Shown: in pieces, positions 26,662 to 36,183 of the stretch
Layout of the letters: every line of letters starts with the position of its first letter
Position numbering within the stretch: the stretch's first letter is position 1
Assembly (NCBI RefSeq): GCF_000406965.1
Contig: NZ_KE136357.1
Location: 240,244 to 304,243, forward strand
Direction of reading: 5' to 3'
DNA: 64,000 bases
Origin: Enterococcus avium ATCC 14025
GTDB taxonomy: Bacteria > Bacillota > Bacilli > Lactobacillales > Enterococcaceae
Program-made: the position numbers and the translations under genes
The notes under the pieces: model-generated
What the model was told of the DNA's origin: nothing
The model's database searches: none
What the model saw: only the letters and a program-made list of their open reading frames with translations

Positions 26662-26826
26662 TTAATCAATATTGAAGCCTACGACATTGTACCAATGACG
26701 ATCATCATAATCTATATGATAGCGGTCATAGGAAAATCCGGATAACGCATAGCCTAGCATCATTAATATAATACCGGCACCTATCAGATAAGTAGCAAGC
26801 TTTGGAATTAAGTGCTTAGATTTCAT
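26662..26826 (-). CDS. Small membrane protein, possible truncated DUF4097-type protein
   Basis: A 54-aa frame whose ATG overlaps the stop of the upstream DUF1700 gene by four bases (ATGA), so it is probably translated by coupling. It has one hydrophobic helix (about 11-30) and a Tyr/Asp-rich tail. In related PadR-DUF1700 operons the third gene usually encodes a much longer protein with a DUF4097 beta-repeat domain, starting with such a helix. This looks like its N-terminal remnant. It could instead be a natural short product. Confidence 0.65.
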   Translation of the reverse strand: MKSKHLIPKLATYLIGAGIILMMLGYALSGFSYDRYHIDYDDRHWYNVVGFNID

Positions 26827-27407
26827 ACTTGGACCACCTTTCTTTGGAAAATGTTGCGGCGAATGATCCGCATTAAGCTGCGATGCATGTTCATGAACAC
26901 AGCACTAAATTTGTAGGTCAACCACATGCACAATAGACCAAAGCCAAATAGGAACATTCCTGCACCAAGCTGAGTAACACCCATAAAGAATGAATCGAAA
27001 AGAACAAATGGACTAGTGAAAGCCGCAGCGACACCACCAATGATCGTTCCGCCTGCTAAACAAGCTCCTGTAAAGGGAATACACCAGATAACGATATCGA
27101 TACTTAAAAGTATAAGAAATGCTGCGAGTGCCAAACTGCCCCATAATGGAAATCCCAGGACTAACAAAGTGATCCATAGCCAATTAAATTTACGAGGAAC
27201 GTGAACTTCTGTCGGAATACCGGCCGCTTCGTAAGCTAGTTGCTTAGGATCGCCCAATTTTTTGACAGCGGCTCGTTCAGAGTACCCATCCTCCATTAAA
27301 TCCAAAATCATTTCATCGTAATATTCAATCAAGCGATGGACTTCGCTAGGTCTGACTTCATAAGCTAAATGATTGCTCAATTCCTTTATAAATTCCACTC
27401 GATTCAT
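26823..27407 (-). CDS. DUF1700 (HAAS-domain) membrane protein
   Basis: A 194-aa protein. The N-terminal 60 residues (VEFIKELSNHLAYEVRP..., then ERAAVKKLGDPKQLA) form the helical HAAS domain that partners with PadR regulators. The rest holds four to five transmembrane helices. It overlaps padR-like gene 27404 by four bases. These pairs are thought to respond to cell-envelope conditions, but their mechanism is not established. Confidence 0.82.
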   Translation of the reverse strand: MNRVEFIKELSNHLAYEVRPSEVHRLIEYYDEMILDLMEDGYSERAAVKKLGDPKQLAYEAAGIPTEVHVPRKFNWLWITLLVLGFPLWGSLALAAFLILLSIDIVIWCIPFTGACLAGGTIIGGVAAAFTSPFVLFDSFFMGVTQLGAGMFLFGFGLLCMWLTYKFSAVFMNMHRSLMRIIRRNIFQRKVVQV

Positions 27408-27718
27408 TCTTCAACACTCCTTTTAATATAGTTGTGAACGGCTTCTACGTCGTTCCATTCCTGTAAAAATTTCTGAATACTAGCAAAACCTAGATCTGTT
27501 AAGTGGTAATACTTTCTCAAACGTCCATTATGGACTTTTGAATAAGTCGATACTTTTTTATTCGTTTCCAGCCTTTTCAAGATTGGGTAAAGCGTCGATT
27601 CGGTAATCTCAAGCTGTGGATGGATCTCCTTAACGATTTGATAGCCGTAGGAATCAATCTCCACTAATGAGGCCAAAACACAATACTCAATCAAACCTTT
27701 TTTCAATTGACTATCCAT
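27404..27718 (-). CDS. PadR-family transcriptional regulator
   Basis: A 104-aa winged-helix regulator of the short PadR subfamily; the ATG at 27718 follows GAGAGGTG. The segment GYQIVKEIHPQLEITESTLYPILKRLE is the family signature. A palindrome at 27741-27761 just upstream is a likely autoregulatory operator. It heads a three-gene operon with the DUF1700 protein and the small membrane protein. Confidence 0.87.
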   Translation of the reverse strand: MDSQLKKGLIEYCVLASLVEIDSYGYQIVKEIHPQLEITESTLYPILKRLETNKKVSTYSKVHNGRLRKYYHLTDLGFASIQKFLQEWNDVEAVHNYIKRSVEE

Positions 27719-27740
27719 CAACAACACCTCTCTATACGTT

Positions 27741-27761
27741 ATACTATACATTACATAGTAT
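27741..27761. promoter_or_regulatory. Palindromic operator of the PadR/DUF1700 operon
   Basis: ATACTAT and ATAGTAT form a perfect inverted repeat with a seven-base spacer, 23 bases before the padR-like start. Autoregulation by PadR proteins through such sites is usual. Confidence 0.65.
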
Positions 27762-27855
27762 AGAGGGACTATAGGACTTTAGGCGTATTTTGTAAAAAAT
27801 TAATACAAAAAATTGAAATGCTAGGTTAAATGAAAGTCTCATGGGAATAGAGGTT

Positions 27856-28224
27856 TTAACGTTCAGCCGCCATCAAAATCAAATGAACCGCAGCGATGAT
27901 TCCGGCTAAGTTAATTATTACTAATGACCAAAAGCCAGTCAGCTGATTATTCGGGTGCCTCCTAAAAATGAAATGTATAAAAAGGTGGCAAATGACGAAA
28001 ATATCAACAACATACAGAATAGTTATATTATTTAATAGAAGAAAAAAGAGTACGAGTGCATACAGCAGAATGTGGGGCAAGGTAAAGACCAAATAGGCAG
28101 TATTTTCAGGAAGATCTTTTAAAAAGATAAACATTTCCCATTCTTTATGACGAATGGCATCCATTTCATGGGTTAGCAACAAACCTAGTTCAAGTGCAAA
28201 AAAACCATTTATTAAGTTTGTCAT
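27856..28224 (-). CDS. Small integral membrane protein with HE motif (DUF6713-like)
   Basis: A 122-aa protein with four predicted transmembrane helices. The segment LLLTHEMDAIRHKEW near residue 16 contains the conserved-looking His-Glu and Asp and resembles a small family of uncharacterised four-helix proteins. I cannot assign a role. It is monocistronic, with its start behind an AGGTAAAAT sequence, so the ribosome site is weak. Confidence 0.65.
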   Translation of the reverse strand: MTNLINGFFALELGLLLTHEMDAIRHKEWEMFIFLKDLPENTAYLVFTLPHILLYALVLFFLLLNNITILYVVDIFVICHLFIHFIFRRHPNNQLTGFWSLVIINLAGIIAAVHLILMAAER

Positions 28225-28404
28225 GATTTTACCTCGTTTTCATTTCTTATACTTTGTCTTTATCACTATAGCATAAAGGTGACCGGGAAAAAGAAAGAAA
28301 ATAAATCCAAGTTATAGCTCTTCCAAGTATTTAAGGTAAAATAAATGAAACGAAAGAGCATTTAGCTTCACTTATTTCCGAGGCTGTTAGAAAGGGATGT
28401 TCAA

Positions 28405-29085
28405 ATGACACATTTATTTTTAGTTGAAGATGATCAGGCAATCGCCAAAAATTTAATGATTCTGCTGCAGATGGAAGGATTTATTGTGACTCATGCTGTA
28501 AATAAAAGAGAAGCATTCACTTTGTTGAGTAAAAATAAGTTTGACGTAGCCTTAGTGGATATTTCATTACCAGATGGCAATGGGTTTACTGTTTGTACAG
28601 AAATCAAATCGAAGCAAGCAATACCCGTCATATTTTTAACGGCTTCAGACGATGAAGCTAGTGTGGTGACTGGATTGGATATGGGGGCAGACGATTACGT
28701 TATCAAACCGTTTCGTCCGAGGGAATTATTAGCACGCATAAGAAATGCGCTGAGAAAAAGCGGGCATGGGCAAACCACTTTTGAGGTTTCAGGACTTTAT
28801 GTAGATATCGCAGGTGGAGTGGTACGCAAGAACGGCAAAGAAGTTTTTCTGTCGGCTTTAGAATACCGTCTTTTGCTGGTATTTGTGAACAATCCTAAAA
28901 ACATTCTCACTCGAGAACGCTTGTTGGATGAACTATGGGATGCGGCAGGAGAATTTGTAAATGATAATACTCTGACCGTTTATATCAAACGTTTACGAGA
29001 AAAAATAGAGGAAGATCCGACACATCCAGAGATGATTTTAACAGTTCGAGGCATAGGTTACCGATTAGGAGGCAGTAATGTTTAG
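28405..29085 (+). CDS. OmpR-family response regulator
   Basis: A 226-aa two-component regulator. The receiver domain has the acidic pocket (Glu8, Asp9, Asp10), phospho-acceptor Asp52 in LVDISLP, and Lys in VIKPF. A winged-helix DNA-binding domain follows (about 130-224). It overlaps the histidine kinase gene by eight bases. Together with the ABC transporter behind, it forms a probable envelope-stress or antimicrobial-peptide response module. Confidence 0.92.
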   Translation: MTHLFLVEDDQAIAKNLMILLQMEGFIVTHAVNKREAFTLLSKNKFDVALVDISLPDGNGFTVCTEIKSKQAIPVIFLTASDDEASVVTGLDMGADDYVIKPFRPRELLARIRNALRKSGHGQTTFEVSGLYVDIAGGVVRKNGKEVFLSALEYRLLLVFVNNPKNILTRERLLDELWDAAGEFVNDNTLTVYIKRLREKIEEDPTHPEMILTVRGIGYRLGGSNV

Positions 29086-30067
29086 AAATCCAGAATTTCG
29101 TAGGCCTTCTTGGCTTTTTTCAGCAGTCACGGTCATTTTGACAGTTGTTGGCTTCAGCTTGAGCCAGACATCAGGTATATTAGTCTTCCTTTCTGCAATA
29201 ATTTTTGCTGGAATTTTCTATTTTTCTACAAAGGTTCGTTATCAGAAAATTGCACAACTAACTGATCAAATTGACTTGGTTTTGCATAATGAGGAGCATC
29301 TGATTATTGAGGAGCTGGAGGAAGGCGAGTTGTCGATCTTGCAAAGTGAGATCGCTAAAATGACTTTACGTATTCGTGAACAAAATGTAGCTTTGAAAAA
29401 GGAAAAAGAGAATCTGGCGGATTCATTAGCGGATATTGCTCATCAGCTGCGAACTCCCTTGACTTCAGTCAATCTGCTTCTTTCACTAGCAAAAGCAACA
29501 CCAGATGAAAAGGAGTGTAAGAAAAATTTACGAGAAATAGAGGAGATGCTTCAGCAGATGGACAGCCTAATTACGGCCCTATTGAAATTATCACGTCTAG
29601 ATGCTGGAGTCGTAGATTTTAAAAATGTTCCGATCAGCGTTGAAGAACTGATAGCTACTTCCCTACGGCCATTCTCGATATCTTTGGAGTTACATGATAT
29701 TCAGGTAGAAACAACTATTTCTCCAAGTACAACGATCCAAGGCGATAGAATTTGGCTTTCAGAAGCTCTGCAAAATATTCTAAGAAATTGTATCGAGAGC
29801 ATTGGTGAAAAAGGGAAAATCGAGGTTCAAGGAGAGGACAATCCTTTGTTCACGGAAATAACTATTCATGATAGTGGGAAGGGATTTGAAGAGACAGAGC
29901 TTCCTCGGTTGTTTGAACGGTTTTATCGGGGGATAAATAGTAGTACGACGGGTTTTGGGATTGGAATGTCATTGAGTCAATCAATCATTCACCGTCAAGG
30001 GGGAACAATTGTAGCCAGAAATCATCCAAATGGGGGCGCATTATTTGTTATTCGTTTTCCAAAGTGA
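29078..30067 (+). CDS. Sensor histidine kinase, intramembrane-sensing type
   Basis: A 329-aa kinase. Two transmembrane helices (about 12-28 and 34-50) are joined by only a few residues, so there is no real extracellular sensor domain, as in the intramembrane-sensing kinases linked to ABC transporters. A HAMP-like helix follows, then the DHp domain with His122 (IAHQLRTPLTS) and an ATPase domain with GKGFEE and GFGIGMSL. The transporter at 30150 is the natural signal source or target. Confidence 0.9.
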   Translation: MFRNPEFRRPSWLFSAVTVILTVVGFSLSQTSGILVFLSAIIFAGIFYFSTKVRYQKIAQLTDQIDLVLHNEEHLIIEELEEGELSILQSEIAKMTLRIREQNVALKKEKENLADSLADIAHQLRTPLTSVNLLLSLAKATPDEKECKKNLREIEEMLQQMDSLITALLKLSRLDAGVVDFKNVPISVEELIATSLRPFSISLELHDIQVETTISPSTTIQGDRIWLSEALQNILRNCIESIGEKGKIEVQGEDNPLFTEITIHDSGKGFEETELPRLFERFYRGINSSTTGFGIGMSLSQSIIHRQGGTIVARNHPNGGALFVIRFPK

Positions 30068-30149
30068 CGAATCTCTCACTTAGAAGTCACCGAGCTGAAA
30101 GGTAAAGCTTCTATTATAGAGGTGAACCATTAGGAAGGGGGCTCATATA

Positions 30150-30836
30150 ATGGAGCTGTTGAAAATCGAGCATCTTAGTAAGGTTTATGGAAAAGGAGAG
30201 AATAAGGTCGTTGCTCTAAATGATGTGTCGTTGACGATTGAAAAAGGCGAATTTACGGCGATTATTGGGGCGTCTGGCTCAGGAAAATCAACTCTTCTGC
30301 ATATGATCGGCGGTGTGGATGTGCCTACGAGTGGAAAAGTGTATTTAGATGGGCAGGATGTGTATGCTCAAAATAATGAGAAGTTGGCAATTTTTCGCCG
30401 GCGTCAGGTCGGGCTGATTTATCAATTTCACAATTTGATTCCGACATTGAATGTAGTGGAAAACATCACACTGCCGGTTTTGATGGATAAGCGCAAGGTT
30501 AACCAAGAGTGGTTGAGTGAATTGTTAGAGCTTTTAGGACTGAACCAGCGAAAAAATCATTTACCAAATCAATTGTCCGGTGGTCAACAGCAGCGGGTCT
30601 CAGTTGGGCGAGCCTTAATGAATGCTCCAGCAGTTTTGTTGGCGGATGAGCCAACGGGTAGTTTAGATAGTAAAAATGGACATGAAATCATCAAACTGTT
30701 GAAAATGAGCAATCGCAAATATGGACAAACGTTGATTGTCGTGACCCATGATGAGGATATTGCTTTGCAAGCGGATCGGATCATTGGTATTTCTGATGGG
30801 CGTGTGACTCGTGATGAGAGGATGATTCAATCATGA
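30150..30836 (+). CDS. ABC transporter ATP-binding protein, MacB/LolD type
   Basis: A 228-aa ATPase with Walker A GASGSGKST (40-48), signature LSGGQQQRVSVGRA near 142, and Walker B VLLADEPTGSLD. This is the LolD/MacB/BceA branch that works with FtsX-type permeases by mechanotransmission. It overlaps the permease gene by four bases (ATGA). Its gap to the kinase gene is 82 bp with no clear terminator, so the four genes may be one unit. Confidence 0.92.
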   Translation: MELLKIEHLSKVYGKGENKVVALNDVSLTIEKGEFTAIIGASGSGKSTLLHMIGGVDVPTSGKVYLDGQDVYAQNNEKLAIFRRRQVGLIYQFHNLIPTLNVVENITLPVLMDKRKVNQEWLSELLELLGLNQRKNHLPNQLSGGQQQRVSVGRALMNAPAVLLADEPTGSLDSKNGHEIIKLLKMSNRKYGQTLIVVTHDEDIALQADRIIGISDGRVTRDERMIQS

Positions 30837-33400
30837 ACATCTTCCATAAAGTAACAATGCAAAATATGTTGAAAAATCGTACACGAACACTAGTTACAAT
30901 TATTGGCGTCATTTTGTCGACTGCGATGATTATGGCGGTCGCAACCTTTGCTATTTCGTTGCAAAATTTTATGGTGAAAGGCTCTGAACAAAAATATGGG
31001 GATTGGCATGTTGCAGTTTTGGATGCCCCTTCTGGTTTTGCTGAAAAACAAAGCAAGAATAAGGATGTATCAGAAACGACTAAATTTTCCAATATTGGTT
31101 ACGGAAGGTTATCTGGTGGGAAGAATCCTAATAAACCTTATCTTTTTGTTGCTGGCTTCAACCAAAAGACCTTTGAAACATTACCGGTCAAGCTGCTTTC
31201 TGGGAGATTGCCGAAAAATAGTCATGAGGTCGTCATTCCTGCACACATTGCTGCAAATGGCGGAGTAAAGTATACGATTGGCGAGACGCTTTCATTATCG
31301 CTGGGTGAACGAATGCAGGGAAGGAAGCAGCTTAATCAACATGACGGTTATGATCACACACAGAATAATCAAGAAAGTTTAACTGAGGAAAAGAAAAAAA
31401 GCTATACGATTGTTGGGATTTGTGAGCGCCCAGGTTTTGAAGAGCAAAGCTCTCCGGGCTACACCTTGATAACATGTGCTGATAACACTGAAAAAATAAA
31501 TACCTTCAGTGTCTTTGTTACACTAAAAAATCCAAGAAAGGCGAGAAGCTATGCCAATGACATAGCAAAAAATCGATCATATAGCTTAAATGACGATGTC
31601 TTACGTTTTCTGGGAGCATCTGATGATAAGGTATTTAATCTGTTATTGTATTCGATAGGGACGATTTTGGTTGCCTTGATCATGTTGGGATCGATCTTCT
31701 TAATTTACAATTCCTTTACGATTTCATTGAATGAACGAATGCAACAATTTGGAATTCTTTCATCTGTGGGAGCGACACCGAAGCAGTTGAAAAATTCTGT
31801 TTTGTTTGAAGGCTTATGTATCGGGGTGTTGGGTATTCCGTTCGGGATCTTGTTGGGGATTGGAAGTATCAAACTCATCATTGCAATTGTGGCAAAAAAC
31901 TTCAGCAATCTTCTTTATGGAAATACTCCGTTAGTTTTAGTGTTTTCTCTACCGGTGATGTTTGCTGCCATAATGATTAGTTTAATCACGATTTTGATCT
32001 CAGCTTCAATTCCAGCGAAAAAAGCGGCTAATACACCAGTGATGGAAAGTATTCGTCAATCGAATGAGATTAAAATTGTCTCAAAGGATGTGCGAATAAC
32101 GCAATTTTCTAAACGAATTTATGGCTTGGAAGGGACATTGGCTTTAAAAAATTTTAAACGGAATAAGAAGCGTTATCGGACAATCATTTTTTCGCTGGCT
32201 TTAAGCGTGGTTTTGTTCGTCTCGGCACGTGCATTTGGCAGCTATTTGCAGGATATAGCAAAACAATCGGTGGTTGATACGGATTATGACATCGTTTTTT
32301 CTAGCTCAGAAATGGGTGAGGATGAGTTATTCCGACTTTACGAGAGGTTTCAAAAGGTTGAGGGCATTACCAGTAGCTCTTACCAAGCAATTATCCAGTA
32401 TGCCACCCAAGTGAGAATAAATGATTTTTCTTCTCACTATCAGAAGCTGTTAAGTCCGAAATCCACTAAGAAACAACTATTTATGGATATCCAATTTATT
32501 GAGGATAAAGAATACTTGAAATTTATCAAAAGTCTGAATTTGCCGGTCGAGGAATATACGGGCGAAAACGGTAAACTGATCGCAGTGGCAAAACAGCGAG
32601 TTAAGAAGGTAGATGGGAAAAAAGAGCTGATTGATTTGTTTGCTAAGGATGATTTGACATTGACTGCTGCACCAGAAATTTCTGGAAAACCTGCTTGGGA
32701 TCAGCAGCGAAATATTAAGGTAACTTTTGCAGATACTTATCCAATGGACACCTTGCCTAGACAATCATCCGAAACGAAATCTTACGTTTTTATGCTGGTT
32801 GCACCCTATCAAATGAAAAGCCGATTTTCTACAAAGGGGATTACTCAAGACCTCGGTTTAACTTTTCTGTCTAAAAAATCTACACGGTCAACCACTGAAA
32901 TGAAAGAAATCATTGAACAGGAGGGAATTACCACTCAATATGATCTTTATAACGTCAATGAAATCTTTGAACAGAACCGTAATACTATTTTTGTAGTGAA
33001 TATTTTTAGCTATGTTTTTATAGCAATGATTTCATTAATCGCAATCGCAAATGTTTTTAATACCATTTCGACAAATATTAAACTGCGAAGAAGAGAACTA
33101 GCGATGCTACGCTCAGTAGGAATGACAGATCGAGAATTTAATAAAATGATGATTTTTGAGTGTATCTTTTATGGCTCACGTTCATTGCTACTAGGAATTC
33201 CAATAGCGAGCATTCTTTCATGGCTAATCTATCAAGGTATGACGAAAGGCGGGGCGGAAATTGCTTTTTATTTTCCCTGGGGAAGCCTGTGGATCAGTAT
33301 CTTGGGTGTATTTCTGATCGTTGTAATTACGATGTTTTACGCTATCGAGAAAATAAAAAAAGAAAATATAATCGAAGCATTACGAGATGACCTAACCTAA
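30833..33400 (+). CDS. FtsX-like ABC transporter permease
   Basis: An 855-aa membrane protein built as two repeats, each with a helix, a large extracellular domain (about 45-270 and 475-725) and an FtsX block of three helices. Conserved FtsX turns are visible (SSVGATPKQL and LRSVGMTDREF). This eight-helix, two-domain plan fits lipoprotein/peptide-type MacB-LolC relatives better than the ten-helix BceB proteins. The substrate may be a peptide or lipid-linked molecule. Confidence 0.88.
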   Translation: MNIFHKVTMQNMLKNRTRTLVTIIGVILSTAMIMAVATFAISLQNFMVKGSEQKYGDWHVAVLDAPSGFAEKQSKNKDVSETTKFSNIGYGRLSGGKNPNKPYLFVAGFNQKTFETLPVKLLSGRLPKNSHEVVIPAHIAANGGVKYTIGETLSLSLGERMQGRKQLNQHDGYDHTQNNQESLTEEKKKSYTIVGICERPGFEEQSSPGYTLITCADNTEKINTFSVFVTLKNPRKARSYANDIAKNRSYSLNDDVLRFLGASDDKVFNLLLYSIGTILVALIMLGSIFLIYNSFTISLNERMQQFGILSSVGATPKQLKNSVLFEGLCIGVLGIPFGILLGIGSIKLIIAIVAKNFSNLLYGNTPLVLVFSLPVMFAAIMISLITILISASIPAKKAANTPVMESIRQSNEIKIVSKDVRITQFSKRIYGLEGTLALKNFKRNKKRYRTIIFSLALSVVLFVSARAFGSYLQDIAKQSVVDTDYDIVFSSSEMGEDELFRLYERFQKVEGITSSSYQAIIQYATQVRINDFSSHYQKLLSPKSTKKQLFMDIQFIEDKEYLKFIKSLNLPVEEYTGENGKLIAVAKQRVKKVDGKKELIDLFAKDDLTLTAAPEISGKPAWDQQRNIKVTFADTYPMDTLPRQSSETKSYVFMLVAPYQMKSRFSTKGITQDLGLTFLSKKSTRSTTEMKEIIEQEGITTQYDLYNVNEIFEQNRNTIFVVNIFSYVFIAMISLIAIANVFNTISTNIKLRRRELAMLRSVGMTDREFNKMMIFECIFYGSRSLLLGIPIASILSWLIYQGMTKGGAEIAFYFPWGSLWISILGVFLIVVITMFYAIEKIKKENIIEALRDDLT

Positions 33401-33444
33401 GAGCATCAGAATTTGATACACTTATAAAAAAGGAGTGTGCCTAG

Positions 33445-33753
33445 ATGACAATAAGTAATTCTTTTGAAACATTTGCCAAAGAAGCAACAGAATATCAAAA
33501 AGCTTTTAATGAAATGATCCATTCATGGGGCGAAATCAGTGTATTAGATGATAAAACACAGCATTTATCGTATCTCGCAGTTTTAGCAGCGACAGGGAAA
33601 ACTAGTGGATTGCCGTTTCATGTCATGCTTGCCAAAAAAGCAGGAGCATCACGAGAAGAAATAATCAGTGCAATTATGGTTGGCTTACCAGCAGTAGGAA
33701 ATGAAGTGATCAATGCTTTGCCCGCAGCACTGGAAGCATTTGACAAAAATTAG
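33445..33753 (+). CDS. Carboxymuconolactone decarboxylase/AhpD-fold protein lacking CxxC
   Basis: A 102-aa all-helical protein of the CMD family. The segment LPFHVMLAKKAGASREEI aligns with the AhpD active-site region, but the redox CxxC is absent (KTSGLP instead), so a peroxidase role is unlikely. It follows the ABC permease by 44 bp with its own AAAGGAG site and could be in the same transcript. Confidence 0.78.
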   Translation: MTISNSFETFAKEATEYQKAFNEMIHSWGEISVLDDKTQHLSYLAVLAATGKTSGLPFHVMLAKKAGASREEIISAIMVGLPAVGNEVINALPAALEAFDKN

Positions 33754-33788
33754 AAAAACTGGGATGGCAAATGCCTTCCCAGTTTTTT
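33754..33788. terminator. Intrinsic terminator between convergent genes
   Basis: AAAAACTGGGA pairs with TCCCAGTTTTTT; usable in both directions and adjoining the stop of the minus-strand gene. Confidence 0.87.
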
Positions 33789-34158
33789 ATCGAGGATCAA
33801 TTTCCTTTAATGCTTTTTCTGGAACCTGATCACGGCGCACTTCTTCATAGGTTTCAACATGAGCGCCTTTATTGGTCAATTTCAAGTAGCGATTTATTTT
33901 TAACTCGGAGATTCCATTAAATTGAATCGTTCGTGTTTTTCCGTTTTTGTCCGCTGCGAGTTGTTCATAGCTGGCTGTTCCATAATCATTGACAGAGTGA
34001 GGTTTAGTTGTTTTCACATAAAGCTCACTTTTAGGAACTAAAGGATTTAACTGGTCAAGGGTACCAGCAACTTCGCTGGAAGAATTCTTTGAGTAAAGCA
34101 TCGCCCCAAATAAAAGAATGAAGATTCCTATAATAATTCCAAGTAATTTTTTTATCAT
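33787..34158 (-). CDS. YxeA-family protein (DUF1093)
   Basis: A 123-aa secreted or membrane-anchored protein. A hydrophobic N-terminus (about 4-22) is followed by an OB-like beta domain, with the YGTASYEQLAAD segment typical of B. subtilis YxeA relatives. The function of the family is unknown. Its promoter region is divergent from the transaldolase gene. Confidence 0.78.
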   Translation of the reverse strand: MIKKLLGIIIGIFILLFGAMLYSKNSSSEVAGTLDQLNPLVPKSELYVKTTKPHSVNDYGTASYEQLAADKNGKTRTIQFNGISELKINRYLKLTNKGAHVETYEEVRRDQVPEKALKEIDPR

Positions 34159-34375
34159 AAATTGATTGATCGTCCTTTCAAACTTGATACATTTAGCTTA
34201 TCAAGTTTTTCAGATACAAAAATCAGACGAGGGACCTATCTGGAACTAACAAAATTGTCACAACAGTCGAAGATTGAAGAAGTTCGATTGAGTGAGTATA
34301 CTTAAGTAAAGAAGAAATGTCGGTAAAAGTTCAAGTGCTGTTGCGATGGAATACACAATTAATTAGGAGGATAAG

Positions 34376-35029
34376 ATGAAGTTTTTTCTAGACACAGCGA
34401 ATATTGAAGAGATTGAACGGATCAATCAGCTCGGCTTGGTAGACGGTGTCACAACGAATCCCACGATCATTGCAAAAGAGGGGAAAGATTTCGAAACGGT
34501 CATCAAAGAAATTTGCAAAATTGTCAGCGGACCAGTCAGCGCAGAAGTTACCTCGTTGGATAGCGAAGGAATGATTAACGAAGCATGTGAAATCCATCAA
34601 TGGGCAGAAAACATTGTTGTAAAAATTCCAATGACAGAAGCTGGACTAAAGGCTGTTCACACGATTTCGCAGGAAGGGATTAAAACCAACGTTACCCTGA
34701 TCTTCTCAGCGGCTCAAGGATTGATAGCTGCCAAAGCAGGCGCTACCTATGTTAGTCCTTTCATCGGTCGGTTAGATGATATTGCTTCTGACGGCATTCA
34801 GCTAGTGAGTGATTTAAGAGAAATTTTTGATAATTATGATTTTGATACGGAGATCATCGCAGCCAGCGTTCGAAATCTTGGACACGTTGAAGCGGCTGCC
34901 TTAGCAGGCTCAGACATTGCGACGATTCCTGGAAATCTGTTTCCAAAGTTATGGAGCCATCCATTAACAACGAATGGGATTGCACAGTTTGAAGCTGATT
35001 GGCAAGCGTATCAGGAAAAACAAAATTAA
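34376..35029 (+). CDS. Transaldolase / fructose-6-phosphate aldolase-like
   Basis: A 217-aa single-domain TIM barrel, the length of the short transaldolases (TalC/FSA). The Schiff-base lysine is Lys83 in NIVVKIPMT, and the N-terminus [10 protein letters not shown] and the TTNPTI loop are family hallmarks. It transfers or releases dihydroxyacetone between sugar phosphates. Whether it is a transaldolase of the pentose pathway or a fructose-6-phosphate aldolase cannot be settled by reading. It has its own AGGAGG site and terminator. Confidence 0.9.
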   Translation: MKFFLDTANIEEIERINQLGLVDGVTTNPTIIAKEGKDFETVIKEICKIVSGPVSAEVTSLDSEGMINEACEIHQWAENIVVKIPMTEAGLKAVHTISQEGIKTNVTLIFSAAQGLIAAKAGATYVSPFIGRLDDIASDGIQLVSDLREIFDNYDFDTEIIAASVRNLGHVEAAALAGSDIATIPGNLFPKLWSHPLTTNGIAQFEADWQAYQEKQN

Positions 35030-35030
35030 A

Positions 35031-35079
35031 AAAATCAGTGAGCGGAAGAATGTTGAATTTCTCGCTCACTGATTTTTTA
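35031..35079. terminator. Bidirectional terminator after transaldolase gene
   Basis: ATCAGTGAGCG pairs with CGCTCACTGAT, flanked by A and T tracts; it serves both converging genes. Confidence 0.88.
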
Positions 35080-36090
35080 TTATTTTTTACGATTGCGGCG
35101 AATCATGATAAACGCGATGATTACCAAGATGATGACACCGGCTACAGTAAGCCAGGTCCTTCTTTCTTCACCAGTTTTTGGTAAGAAACCGCCCTTATCG
35201 TCTTTTTTGTCGTTATCGTTTTTTGCTGGGGCGTTGTTTTCAGCACTTTGCGTTGTTGAAGTAGTTGTTGAACTCTCTGTCGTTGGTGTTTCAGTTGTAC
35301 TAGAGCTGGTTGCCCCATTACGCACATCATCTTTTTCTGCATATCGACTGATCCAAGCGATGATACCTGGGAAGAAGTCGCCTTCAGTACCGATCATTTT
35401 TTCTTGGATTGGTGAAATGTATTTTAAGACATTCGTCAATTCCTGATTGCTCATTTGGCGAATCGGCATGAAAGAACTATTGCTAGGATACAATGCTGCT
35501 AAATAGGCTTGCAGACTGTCAATCTGATCGATCATTTCAAGAGCATTCGTGTAATTACTCGGATTGTAATTCATAATATTTTCGATTTTATCCCAAGACA
35601 GGCTTTTATCCTTATACAAAGCTTGCAGGATACGTGCATAGCCACCAACATCTAACCCGTAAGTATCGGTACCAATTCGATCACAAAGTGTCATGGCATT
35701 CAATAGCTGCTGATCGGTGTAACCATCTACTTCACTAGATGAGATGATGCTTTTCATTGATTCACCTTTTAACATTTCACGAATCTTATTAGTATCGTGC
35801 TCGCTGCCAATCGGATCACTGCTTTTCTTTACGCCCGTTTCTTTTTCAATTTGGTCAATCGTATCATCTTTCGCTTGCTGAATATCTTTTACCTCACTGT
35901 TTTCAGTGGCACTAGCCGAAGTTGATTCTGTAGCATTTTCAGAGTCGACCGTTGCACTATTTTCAGCGGGAGTTGTTTGCTCAGTTGCAGCTGCTGGGGT
36001 GTTGTCCGCTGCAGTAGTACTTTCAGTTTCGGTATTTGCACTAATGGGGAAGAGAATGAATAACGATAAAGCAAAAAAAAGTTTTTTCAA
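35080..36090 (-). CDS. LPXTG-anchored surface protein
   Basis: A 336-aa wall protein. The TTG at 36090, seven bases after AGGAG, fits better than the GTG nine bases further out. A signal peptide (to about residue 19) leads into a Thr/Ala/Glu-rich region (about 20-85), then a helical domain (about 95-255), a Thr/Ser-rich stalk, and the sortase motif LPKTGE with hydrophobic helix and RRNRKK tail. The helical domain is not one I recognise. It should be linked to peptidoglycan by sortase A. Confidence 0.82.
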   Translation of the reverse strand: MKKLFFALSLFILFPISANTETESTTAADNTPAAATEQTTPAENSATVDSENATESTSASATENSEVKDIQQAKDDTIDQIEKETGVKKSSDPIGSEHDTNKIREMLKGESMKSIISSSEVDGYTDQQLLNAMTLCDRIGTDTYGLDVGGYARILQALYKDKSLSWDKIENIMNYNPSNYTNALEMIDQIDSLQAYLAALYPSNSSFMPIRQMSNQELTNVLKYISPIQEKMIGTEGDFFPGIIAWISRYAEKDDVRNGATSSSTTETPTTESSTTTSTTQSAENNAPAKNDNDKKDDKGGFLPKTGEERRTWLTVAGVIILVIIAFIMIRRNRKK

Positions 36091-36183
36091 AGTGATCACT
36101 CCTAATAATTTGTCTATATTTCGTAATATTATTGTAACATAAGAAATATATCTGTAAAGAAAAAGTTCGGAACTTTGGCAAAT

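Noticed and set aside
34181-34210. AACTTGATA...TATCAAGTT hairpin with T tract
   Set aside because: It could be a terminator or operator, but no + strand gene ends before it and it lies in a divergent promoter region, so its role cannot be assigned.
35093-35446. 117-codon + strand frame opposite the LPXTG gene
   Set aside because: Complement of the Thr/Ser-rich stalk and anchor; no independent ribosome site.
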